A stretch of DNA of 64,000 nucleotides from Liriodendron chinense (taxonomy: Eukaryota > Streptophyta > Magnoliopsida > Magnoliales > Magnoliaceae). The translations under genes were made by a program, and so were the position numbers. The notes beneath the pieces were generated by a model. That model searched no databases and was not told the DNA's origin. It saw nothing but the letters and a program-made list of their open reading frames with translations. Positions 33,799 to 44,852 of this stretch are shown piece by piece; the first letter of the stretch is position 1, and every line of letters starts with the position of its first letter. The stretch is taken from assembly GCA_003013855.2 (NCBI GenBank), contig PVNU02000853.1, positions 2,914,001 through 2,978,000 of the forward strand, in the 5' to 3' direction.

Positions 33799-34414
33799 CA
33801 AGGTGTCCTGTATCGGTTTTGGTGGGCTTAACAGTGCCCACCGTTTTCAATACGGATACGGGCCGTATCGGCCGATACGCCCCTCATAACGGTCCTTTTT
33901 TTTTTTTGCCAAAAAATTTTAAAAAAATATGGATTAAATCCAGAAAATTCCAAACATCCCAAATATGCATTCATTTATAATTTTGAACATGTTTATGGTG
34001 GTGAAGCGGTCTACTCTTTGGTGAAAAAGCTGTATCGGGCTGTCTGGTGAATTTATGAAGCTAATAACCTGGAATTAACTGCAAAACTTATAAATTCAAA
34101 TTTCTAACTGTCTAATACTAATAATATGTATATTAGAATAAATGTAACATCAAAGCATTTCAATTTTCACATGTACTATTATTTTTTATAATTTACTTTA
34201 TATTATTTACAATTTATTTACATACCTGAGGAGTGAGAAGTGAGGACTTGCAAAAAATAATGTATTAAGACTTCTCTTATCTTGAATCTATGACCGACTC
34301 TTGTCCTACCAATTGAACATTCTAAAGTAGAAAAAAAATTAGTAATACCTGATATACTCCCCTGCAAGCATGTTGATTAAAGATTACTTGACTGGTTGTC
34401 ACTTGTCATGGGAG
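33799..34414. other. hAT D left inverted repeat and 3' flank of the transposase gene
   Basis: AT-rich, non-coding apart from the inverted repeat and subterminal GATACGGGCCGTATCGGCC palindromes at 33850-33890. Confidence 0.7.
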
Positions 34415-35148
34415 TTATTTTAAACACAAGTTCAACAATGTAAAGTGTGTGTTTTTTTGGTGAATGTATGACCATGTGGGTAATGGAAAAGACTCACCAA
34501 ACCGGAACTCACCATCAAAATGAAACCTGCTTTGTTGTGGTTGCTCAACCTCCACGTCGTCGTCGTCATCATCATCGGGTTGTTGCGGTCTTGTTGTTGC
34601 ATATCCATAATATTCAATGCCAGAGGGAAAGACCAGGTCAAGGAAACCTGATGATGACTGATCCTGACTAGGCAAAGATTCTGACCCTGAGTGAGGATAT
34701 CTACTAGTGCCCGTCGAATAGCCGTGCCCATACTGGTACTCGTATTCAGGGCCAGGCTGTTGAGATTGAGATGAATAACTTGGATTTGGTTCATATGGTA
34801 GATGTGGAATAGCGTCAGGAGGACTACTCCAACATGAAAGTGGCGGAACAGGTTCCCTATAATCCCATTGGCTGTAAGAATACCCATAATTCCTCGGATC
34901 ATAGCCATACGCATGCTGATGTTCCAGATCTGTCGGTGTAGATTACGGTGCAGGTGCAGGACCTGCAGGTGCACTACTGGAGCTAGGCTCTTGCTGGCTG
35001 TATCGTGACTCAGTACACTCATAAGTTCGACCCCCTCTGCCCCGCTTGCTTCGTTGAAGTTCATCAGCCTCGCGATCTGTAGACGACTGTATGGTATCAG
35101 TAGCCCCGGTGGGTTGAGCAATGCCAGAAGTGGGACCAGCATTAGGTG

Positions 35149-35194
<46 letters not shown>

Positions 35195-37629
35195 TGTTTC
35201 AGTATCGCTAGAGCTCGCACTTTTCTGCTGAGTTTGCATGAAATCCGCCCCACTTTCTAGGTCCAACACAAATGCACGACTCTCTTGCTGTGCCTTTTGC
35301 GTATTTCTGGGTCTTCAACTTCTATTTCTTCACTATCATCTTCTATTTCTTTTTCCCTTACTTCCAACCAAGGTAGAAGTGGGTCATCCTCATCATAAAT
35401 ATTGTCCAAGTTTATTAGACAATAATCCACATCACCGGCATTATTGGTGGTAGGCCTCCTTGAATGCATGCGTATTCTTAGCCTCATGTTGTAATGCATA
35501 AAGACAAGTCTATCTAACGTCCTAGTCTGAATTCTATTTCTATTCTTCGTATGAATAAGTGCAAAACAACTCCAATTTCTTTCGCAACTAGAGGAAGACG
35601 TTGTTTGGCTCAAAATCCTTACTGCAATTTTTTGGAGAGCCAGTGTGTCCTCTCCAAAATTTATCCACCAGTCGGCGGGGTGCAACCTAAGTACTGCATG
35701 TTGTGCAAGAGTATCTCCAAAGCTACCTTGGCGAGTTCCAAATATATCCAATTCATTCAAAGCCTTTATTTGTACATCTAAGTCAGGCTCTAATCTCTTT
35801 ATCACGTTCTTTAATCCAATATGAATCTCATCATCTATAACAAATGATTGGGCATATCTATACCTAGGATTTAGGTAATAACCTGCTGCATGAATATCGT
35901 GGTGGAGCTGCTTTGTCCATCTTTTGTCGATCAAATTTCAGTAAGATTGCCAGCTTGAACAATCACGTTGAATTGCCAACTTCGCTTTATTCATGGCGTC
36001 GTAGAGGAAGCCCATCGTAGGTGCTTCATCGGTTTCAACAAGATGAAGTACCCTCATCAGTGGTTCCATCACCTTTAAAGTTTTCTTAACCCTCTTTCAA
36101 TATTTGTTGTCTCTTATGGTGTTTACAACATCAACCGGCGTCCCTGATGTCTTCTTCCCATATTTTATGTTGAGCCATTGTTGGGAAGCAAACATTTCAC
36201 TCAACTCTCCCTTATGCTGATACAAACTCTCTAAAGCTATAGAGTTTGTTGCAAATCTAATCACCGCTGGCCTAAGCAACTCTCGTCCCTTCATGAACTT
36301 CCTCATTATTGCAACTAGGTGATTATGGTTGTAAATAAATGTTGTCACTTCTTTTGCTTTTTCAACCATTTCTTTGACATTCTTTCTCTTTCTAATATCT
36401 TCCAATATAAGATCAATACAATGTGCAGCACACGGTCACCAAAGTATATGTGTTCTCTTTAGCATCAACAAATTTCATGCAGACTTATATGTTGCTTCAT
36501 TATCTGTCACAATCTGCACCACATTCTCCTCCCCAATCTCATCCACTACTTTATCCATCAAGCTAAAAATATATTTAGCATTTTTTATTTCATCCGAGGC
36601 ATCAATTGACTTGTGGTACACTGTTCTCAAGTGGCAATACACCATGAAGTTGATCATGCTGCGTCTTGTTGGGCCAGTCCAACCATCACACATGATCGTG
36701 CATCCTCTGGCCTGCCATATGGGTTTAAAGGTATTTACGTATGCCTTTGTATCTGCATATTCTGCGTCTGTCCATTTTTCCCTAATCTCCTTGGCTGTGG
36801 AAGCTTTAATTCCTTCACCTGCTTCTGCTGCTGCATCAATTACCACCTGCCAATATGGAGAGTTTGCCGCATTAGGGGGTATGTTGGCATGTATAAATAA
36901 CTTTGCTGCTGCCCTACTCAGTTTCTCAACAGAAGTTCTACTCCACATTTGTTTTATCTTCTTTTGTTTACTAGATTCTTTCCTAAAGAGGATCGGATCA
37001 ACAGAGGGTCTCCTAGGCACATCTTCTTCTTCCACATCTACATCTATGGGATGACGAGCTACATGTGAAGATGTGCCCCGCCGGCTGCTAAACATACGCC
37101 TTAATCCATCAAACATACCCCCTCCAACCCCAGCTGTACTTCCCGTTGGGGCTGCAGTTGTACTCCCCTGGCCACTCCCACTCCCACTCGCACTTGAACC
37201 AAACGTGCGTCAGCGTTCTTCCTCTTCACGAGCATAGCGCACGCTTTCTCTCCTAGCTATAGTCATTTCTCGATCAGAATCTTCCCCAGAATCAATGATG
37301 TCTTCGCCACGAACGCCCATATATTCTGGACCAAACACCTCTTGTCGGGCCGCATCAAGGATATCATCTTTCTTTTTCTACACAGCAGCTCGTTTCCCCT
37401 TTGACTCATCTAAATTGGCTTGCATCAGTATCATTATCTCTTTGGAAACTTTGGTGCATCCTGCAACTTGACCCTTTCGATTTGCCAAATGTTGTTTAAG
37501 TCGCGTAATTCCACCATTTATTACTCTATCACAATAGTTGCATTTTATTTGGTGCCTTCCACCACCTATCCTCTGACAATGTTCCCATCCAATATCCTCA
37601 TTTGCAGTTCCACTTCCAGTTCCAGACAT
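34415..37629 (-). pseudogene. hAT transposase of element D (BED finger, DUF659-type core, hAT dimerisation domain)
   Basis: ATG at 37629 (MSGTGSGTANEDIG). A BED zinc finger follows: WEHCQRIGGGRHQIKCNYC with the later H of RLKQHLANRK. The core region (37116-36475) has FDGLRRMF, TIMCDGWTGPTRRSMINFMVY and VVQIVTDNEATY, typical of DUF659 hAT proteins. PCAAHCIDLILEDI occurs near 36430-36390. The dimerisation domain is at 35934-35300 with LHPADWWINFGEDT and SSSCERNWSCFALIHTKNRNR. One frame holds from 37629 to 35257 with TAG at 37378 and TGA at 37210, 36475, 36436 and 36097, plus a further stop before 35934. A frameshift near 35265 leads to a tail with a long Asp run and a Tyr/Ser/Pro/Gln-rich segment. 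A dead copy. Confidence 0.9.
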
Positions 37630-39379
37630 TTTTTAATTAGAGATGGCTTATGTGATGTGGCTATGTCACTTAGATACTGAGTCTAAGAGTGAAATACTTA
37701 GATTTTAAAACTTATAAATGTAATTGTAAATCTTAAATACAGATAATGAAATCAAGTACTAACTACTAAATTCAAATACCAAACCCTATGGGCTACAACC
37801 TACAAAGTACAACTACGAAGCTCCAAAACGGCAAAACCTGTCGAAAAAATAAAAATATAAACATACATTAGTCATGACTCATTAATCTGTAAATATAATT
37901 CTCCATGTTTTAAAAAAAAATGATTTTCTCTAATTTTTAAAATTATTCCGAAATTAAAAAAATACAAAAAAATAACAAACCATATGCATAATCTGTAAAA
38001 TGCACATGATTATGTTCTATTATAAGTAACACATGTTATCCAACCTTTAAACCAGAATTTTTTTTTTGAAAAAGATGATTTTCCCTAATTTTTAAAATTA
38101 TTCCGAAATTAAAAAAATACCAAAAAAATAACAAACCATGTGCATAATCTGTAAAATGCACATGATAACATTCTATTATAAGTAACACATATTATCCAAC
38201 CTTTAAACCAAATTTTTTTTTGATAAAAATGATTTTCCCTAATTTTTAAAATTATTCCGAAATTAAAAAAATACAAAAAATAGCATATTATGTGCATAAT
38301 CTGTAAAATGCTCATGATTGTGTTCTACTATAAGTAACACATGTTATCCAACCTTTAAACCAGAATTTTTTTTGAAAAAAATGATTTTCCCTAATTTTTA
38401 AAATTATTCTGAAATTAAAAAATACAAAAAAAATAGCAAACCATGTGCATAATCTGTAAAATGCACATGATTATGTTCTATTATAAGTAACACATGTCAT
38501 CCAACCTTTAAATCAGAATTTTTTTTTGAAAATATTAATTTTCCCTAAATTTTAAAATTATTCCGAAATTAAAAAAATACCAAAAAAAATAACAAACCAT
38601 GTGCATTATTATGCACATGCTTATATTCTATTATAAGTAACACATATTATCCAACCTTTAAACCAGAATTTTTTTTTGAAAAAAATGATTTTCCCTAATT
38701 TTTAAATTTATTCCGAAATTATTTCGAAATTAAAAAAAATACAAAAAAAATAGCAAATCATGTGCATAATCTGTAAAATGCACATGATTGTGTCCTACTA
38801 TAAGTAACACATGTTATCCAACCATTAAACCAGAAAAAAATGATTTTTACTAATTTTTAATATTAATCTGAAAATAGACAGAAATTAAAAAAATATATAA
38901 AAATCAGTTGCATAATCTTGAAATACACATTTTAACATTTTACAATGGCTACAACATCATATCAAGGTGGAAAAAAAGTGATTAGAGGAAGAAAAATGTA
39001 TAAATACCTATTTTCGGATTTCTTCGAAAAATGGCTCACGGAGCTTCGATTCATCCAAATCGTAGAAATTGGTCGTTTTAATTCTCCAAAATAGACTAAT
39101 TGTGGTCGTTTTTAGCAAAAGAACAGATTAGAAAAGAAATGGGGGAAGAAAAGTGTAAAGAAATTACAAAACAGCAAGTATTTATAAAAAAAAAAAAAAA
39201 AAGTTACCGTTTTTTACCGTTACGGGGGCCGTAACGGCCGTTTTACGGCCCCGTAACGGCCCGTTACGGGCCAAATATTCGGGTTCCCCATTTTGGACCC
39301 TGTATCGCGTAACAGTCACGGCTGTATTCGTTACATATCGGCCGGTACGGCCGATACGTAACCGATACGAGACACCTTG
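37630..39379. repeat. hAT D 5' region: ~153-bp tandem array and right inverted repeat
   Basis: Seven units, marked by GATTTTCCCTAATTTTTAAA at 37922, 38077, 38231, 38383, 38537 (variant), 38687 and 38842, spacing 150-155 bp. Each unit also has TGCATAATCTGTAAAATGCA and TAAGTAACACATGTTATCC. The array ends near 38930. Beyond it lie GTAACGGCC-rich subterminal palindromes (39205-39280) and the right inverted repeat. No coding sequence. Confidence 0.88.
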
Positions 39380-39499
39380 CCAGATACTCACAAATATGAT
39401 AATTCGCTATCCAAATTGATAGATTGTTCTTCAACACCAGTGTTACTTCCTTGAAATATGAGATGAATGTTTTCATACTGTACCGAAACTTCATATATC

Positions 39500-39530
<31 letters not shown>

Positions 39531-42500
39531 GGAAATCAAAAGATATTGAAGAAAGTACCCTTTTTTTTTTTATAATCTTTTGTGTTGAAGAAGATGGTGA
39601 AAGGAAAATGGGGAAAGAGGAATATCTCTTCCTTTTTACTCTCTTCTTATGTGGGAATAAGAATGCTGCTTGCAACTGGAGGAATTGGGTGGCGTGCGGG
39701 GAGAAAAGGTTTTTAGGAGACTTTTTGCGGCACACATGTCAAATTAGGATACATAAGTTCATAATGCAAGGCCCAACAGAGACCCTTTCAAAAACATAAA
39801 TGTTAGAGATTTTTGTAAAATACTACCTAATTATAGTATGATTTACATTCTAATGCTATTTTTTAAAAGCTTTTTATTTATTTTTTAAAAGCTTTTTATT
39901 AAGTCATCTCATTAATTTAGGTAATTATCATTTATATACCTTCCATTACATTTATCTAGTTGCAGTTAAAACAATTTAAGTAATTTTTCATAAATGATTA
40001 AAATTCCTTCTTAACAAGAATACCCTTCAAACTTACAACTATAAATATATTTTTTTTAATTTATAAACATCTAGCTACAAATGAGTAAGGATCATTAATC
40101 AATTCAGCCAACAACTACCATCAAGCATCTTGGGGCATTTTTGAGAAATGAGATGCTCATCGGGATGGCCCAATAGTGCAATATGCACTAGCTAAAATAT
40201 CAGGCCGTCATCCTAGGATGTGTGAGAGATCTAAGAGCTCATGCAATTGGCTAACAACGAACATGCCGTGGCCTAATTAGGACAATATTTTGGGGGCATG
40301 TGTGACTCTGGTTCGGTTCATATAATTAGAGAAGAGAAGAGAGATGCAAAGGAGATGGAACCATAGAGGTCTTTTGGACAATAGGAGTCTAGGTTTGTAT
40401 GACACATTAGCTGTGAATGAGGCTTGATATTTGGTCATCTTAGAAATTTTACATATGACATGCATTAACTCAAACCAACTAAATTGTGGGACGCATTATT
40501 GATGGGTCATTGTAAAAAATTAGCTTATTTGGATAATAGTAACATCCAATTTATGGATACTTGTTTGCTGAAATAAGGCCATTGGAATTTTTATTTTAGC
40601 CGTCCAATAAATGTCCACATATATGAAATTGGCTATCCAAATCAGCAAATTGTTCTTCAGCTCCACTGTCAATTCCTTCCCCACCATCTCCTTAAAATAG
40701 GAAGAAGAACAACTGCCATACTCTACCAAAACTGAATGTATCAAATCAAAGTAGAGCAGAGAGAAAGAGAGGAGAGAGAGAGAAGAGGTGGGAAATTAAA
40801 ATAAATTGAAAAAAAATACCATTTTTGCCCTTTTTTGTGTTGAAGAAGGTAGGGAAAGAATAGAGGGAAAAAGAGGAAGTTTTTCTTTCAATTCTTTTCG
40901 TATGTAGGAAGAAAATGATTCTTGTTGCACGAGGAATTCATTGATGCGAATGGAGAGGTTTTTAGGAGGCTTTTTTTGGCACACATGCCGGATTGGGACA
41001 TGTGTATGATACATGGGCCAGTCGTAAGTTCGTAACGTATGGCCCACCACTAGAACGTCGTCCTTGAATAAAGGTAGAGAGCCCTTTGAAAAACATAAAT
41101 GTTAAGAATTTTTACCTAATTATTAGGTAGTTTTCATCCTACTACCTTTTTTTCTAAAAGCTTTTTATTAAGCTACCTCATTAATTTATATAATTATCAT
41201 TTACATGCCTTTGTTATATTTCTCTATGGTATATGCTTATTATATTTCTCTATGGTTAGAATGACTTGAGTCATCTTTGTAAATAACTAAAGTGCTATTT
41301 TAACGAGAATACCCTTATGTGAACGCTGCCCATGCGCACCAAGCAGGCCCATTCTTCTTTACTCATTTTTTACTCAAATTTTTCTTAGGACATGGATGGA
41401 GCGTAGTGTTGACTTAAGTAGAATTCATATGAATTTGGAGTTGTCGTTGGCTGATGAAAGGTCAGAATCTAGGTTGGCTAGAAACTACAGAATTGCTTAA
41501 GGGTTGGGGATCATGAGGCTCTTTGATTCAAGTGACTCATGTAATTGGTTTGCAACCATAGATTCGAGTAAAGGCCTCGATGATAGAAAAGAAAAGGGTT
41601 AGGCACATTTTTTTGCCCGCATTGTGTGTTGTCTCAACTTTATAGATTTTAGAATTTTTTAGGGATTTGGCTTTATTTTAGCAAGGTTACATCTGAATTG
41701 CTCGCAGAGCCAATAAACTTGACGCAGGCCATAAAGGAAAGGAAAACAACAGATGAAGCAGATGCCAAAAGGATGTGAGGAATGGAACGCGAACTGGAAC
41801 ATATTGTAAGAAGAAAAATGGGAGATCAAATTAATACCTGTTTCTATAAAATGGATGGTTAAAGATCCCCAACCAACCCTACTTTAGACTTCAGTGGCTT
41901 CTTTCGCTTACTGTTTTATTTATTTTTCTCTCTCCTAGACTGGGCAGCCCCCTAGCTCCATTTCCAATTATCGAGCTTACCTGGATCTAACTCCTCACTG
42001 TTTTCTCTCTTTTACTTCCCGTACCTCTACTATTCTCTCAGGACCCTCTGAAAACTCTCTGCTTCTCTCCACCAATTCCACAGCTGCTCTAGACTGAACT
42101 CACTGAGCCATACTTACAAACTTCACCAGCGATAATATCATTACCACTGCTAGAAATGGAATATTATTTTTTTGTTTTCTGCACCTGTTAGGTGATAAGT
42201 GTAATATTTTTCACTTTAAAATTTCCATTTGGACAGGTAGGATTTTTATTTCCACCAATTATTTTGGTCCTTTTTTCTGGCTTAACTTGTCATGTACAGT
42301 GCTGATCGGAGGGTTCGAAGGGTGATTAGGCCAGGATTTGATTTGTTTGGTTAGTTTTTCCAAATGAGTCTATTGGTTGGTTCCAGGGATCTTTTCTATC
42401 CTACCCATTTGAATTTACAATGCTTTTCCAAGTCAATTAGGAGTTGTTTCTAAAGTTTTGGAAAGCAGTCTCTCTCATTTTTGGTGAGGTGTTTACACCT

Positions 42501-43395
42501 CCTAATTACAAATTGTTTTTCTTTAACGTATAAACATTTACAAATGAGCGAGGATAGTTTATCAATTCACCCAACAACTACCATCATCTTGGGGCACTTT
42601 AGTGGTCTGAGATGGGATGGCCCAACAGTGAAATAATCCCTTGCTCAAATATCAACCTGGGGATACGTGCGAGAGATGCACTCATGCAACTGGCTAACAG
42701 CAAATTTCTTCGCCTAATTAGGCCAACATTTTGGAGCACTTATGACTTTGGTCTATTTAAATAGAGAAGAGAAGAAAGACGTAAAGGAGATCGAACAATT
42801 AATAGAGGTCTTCAGGCATTAGGAGTCTAGCTAGATTTATATGATATGCTAGCTACAAATGAGGCTTGATATACAGTCATTTTAGAAATTGTACATATGA
42901 CATGCATTAACTCAAACCAACTAAATGGTGGGACGCGTTGTCAATGTATCATGGTCTAAAAATCAGCTTGGTCAGATAATCTTAGCATCTGGTTTGTGGA
43001 TATTTGTTTGCTAAAATAAGGCCATTAGATTTTTTTATTTATTTATTATTATTTCAGCCCTCCAATAGATGTCCACATATATGATAATCTTCTATCCAAA
43101 TTGAGCGATGGTTCTTCAACTCCACTGTCACTTCCTTCTCCACCTACGAGAAGAACAGCTGTCTTACTCCACCAAACTACATGCATCATATCAAAGCAGA
43201 GAGAGAGATAGAGAGGAAAAATCAAAAAGAAATTGAAAAGAAAAATATGATTTTTCACTCTTTTCGTGTTCATGAAGAAAGGGAAAGAGAGGAAAAAGAG
43301 GAATTTATCTTCCTTCCTATGTTCTTCTTATGTGGAAAGAAGAATACTATTTGCAGCGAGAGGAATTGGGTGGTACATGAAGATAGGCTTTTAGG
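39380..43395. repeat. Tandem repeat R, copies 3 to 5
   Basis: Landmarks recur in the same order as in copies 1 and 2: CTTATGTGGGAA (39641, variant at 40900, 43327), TCAATTCA..CAACAACT (40099, 42562) and GAGGCTTGATAT (40417, 42862). A (GA)n tract is at about 39505-39532. Between about 41320 and 42490 lies extra sequence not found in the other copies, with no recognisable gene. Open frames here are short and not conserved between copies. Confidence 0.7.
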
Positions 43396-43924
43396 GGGAG
43401 CGGATTGGGTGAGACCCGGCTGGATCAACAGAGGTGGGTGGGACCCCTGACTTTGGGGCCCACTGTAATGTATGTTACTACATCAACACCAACCATCCGT
43501 ATTGAAAGCTCATTTCAGGGCATGATCCAAAAAATGAAGCAGTTCCAAATCCCAGATGGACCATTGTACAGGAAACAGTGGTGATTGACCATTAAAAACT
43601 TCTCGTGGACCACAAAAGCTCTGGATCAAGATGATATTTGTATGTATTATCATCTAGGTGTTTGTGACCTTATCAACAGGTTGGATGACAAATACATTCC
43701 GGTGGAATCCAGGAAGATTTTAATGGTAAGGATTCAATCACAACTGTTTCCTGTGGTGTGGTCCACATAAGATCTGATTCAGTTTCATTTTTTGGGATTA
43801 GGCCCTAAAATGAGCTTTTAAAATGTTTGGACGGTGTGGATTTAAGCCAGATACATCACTGTGAGCCCCACATTGAGAGATCCCACCCACCTCGGTGGAT
43901 ACGGGGTCCACCTAATCCGCTCCC
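43396..43924. mobile_element. MITE with GGGAGCGGATT inverted repeats
   Basis: The left end GGGAGCGGATTGGGTG and the right end, reverse complemented, GGGAGCGGATTAGGTG agree in 15 of 16 bases. 529 bp, no coding capacity, inserted in the last R copy, which resumes as GTTTTCAGAAAGC. A target duplication is not clear, so the superfamily is undecided. Confidence 0.7.
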
Positions 43925-44060
43925 GTTTTCAGAAAGCTATTTTCAGCACACATATCGGATTGAGACATGTGTGGGATAAATGAGTTGGTCGTAGAGCCCA
44001 CCGTTCAAATGCCGTTCCTGAATAAATGATTGGGGCCCTTTCAAAAATAGAAATATTAGG
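43925..44060. repeat. Tandem repeat R, final fragment
   Basis: CAGCACACATATCGGATTGAGACATG and CCCACCGTTCAAATGCCGTTCC match earlier copies; the repeat ends near AATTTTTACCTAATTA. Confidence 0.6.
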
Positions 44061-44320
44061 AATTTTTACCTAATTAGCTCTTACGATTTGGACAGTCTGA
44101 ATTAAAGTGCATGTGGGGACAAGCATATGGTGATTGGTGAGCAAGGCAACACAACTTAACAAAAAAAAAAAAAAAATGGTTAGTAAATCTTGAAGATAAA
44201 CATCCAAGCCATCCAAGCTTTTCAGGCCCACCTCGCTCCTCGCTTATAAGCTTTGCGATCATACTATTAGGAAAAGTGGGGATAAGATGATAAACAGAGG
44301 TTTGTTTTTGGGGCCACCAT

Positions 44321-44852
44321 TAGAGTTGAGAACAAGATCGAGCTAAGCTCATTCAAGGACCACCCTGGCTCATGTTCAGCTTGGCTCAGCCTTCGAGCTA
44401 GACTTACATGTTTGAGCAGGCTCGACTAAGCTTGCAAGTTGAGTTCGAGCCTAAAAAAGATAATTCAAAATAAGCTCAACTCAAAAGCCTGTTCTAAAAC
44501 TAATTAAAATCGAGTCAAGAGGTAGCCCAAAGCCCATTAACAACTCCCACTTACTTTTATAAAGAGTTTTACCTCTCATCGTTTTACTCACTTCCCATAT
44601 GGGACTAAAAAACCAAGCTTTTCCAACTAAGCCAGCCGATTTGAGTTGAGTTGAATCCAACTTAATTTGAGTCGATCTTCGAGCCGAGTTGAATCAAGCT
44701 TAGGTTAGCTCAAGCTCAACTTGAAAATCATTTAAAACTTGAAAAAATGGCTCAGCTTGGTTTGAAGCCAAACTTCAAATCCAGCCAAATCAAGCTGGTT
44801 CGAGTTGAATTGGGCAAGCTAACTAAGCTAGCTTGGTTCGTGCCCAGCTCTA
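44321..44852. mobile_element. hAT-type MITE rich in GCTCGAG/AAGCTTGA motifs
   Basis: Ends TAGAGTTGAGAACAAG and (complemented) TAGAGCTGGGCACGAA agree in 12 of 16 bases. Flanks gccaccat (44313-44320) and gcctccat (44853-44860) agree in 7 of 8. The 532-bp interior consists of GAGTTGAGTTGAAT, AAGCTCAAC and GAGCC-like words and codes for nothing. Confidence 0.7.

Larger units (their letters stand above)
33799..39379 (-). mobile_element. Element D: hAT-superfamily DNA transposon
   Basis: 5581 bp bounded by inverted repeats that begin CAAGGTGTC and continue, after two or three variable bases, with GTATCGGTT at both ends. The 8-bp target duplication ccagatac is perfect (33791-33798 and 39380-39387). 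Subterminal regions carry palindromic GTATCGGCCGATAC-like units on the left and GTAACGGCC/GTACGGCCGATACG units on the right, likely transposase-binding sites. The transposase gene reads on the minus strand. A tandem array of about 153-bp units lies upstream of the gene. Confidence 0.95.

Noticed and set aside
34432..35253. 273-codon frame with a poly-Met run in the hAT element
   Set aside because: The (ATC)n/(ATG)n repeat reads as poly-Met in this frame; the poly-Asp frame fits the transposase tail better.
37922..38930. CRISPR-like array of regularly spaced repeats
   Set aside because: Units of about 153 bp are contiguous tandem repeats without unique spacers, in a plant transposon.
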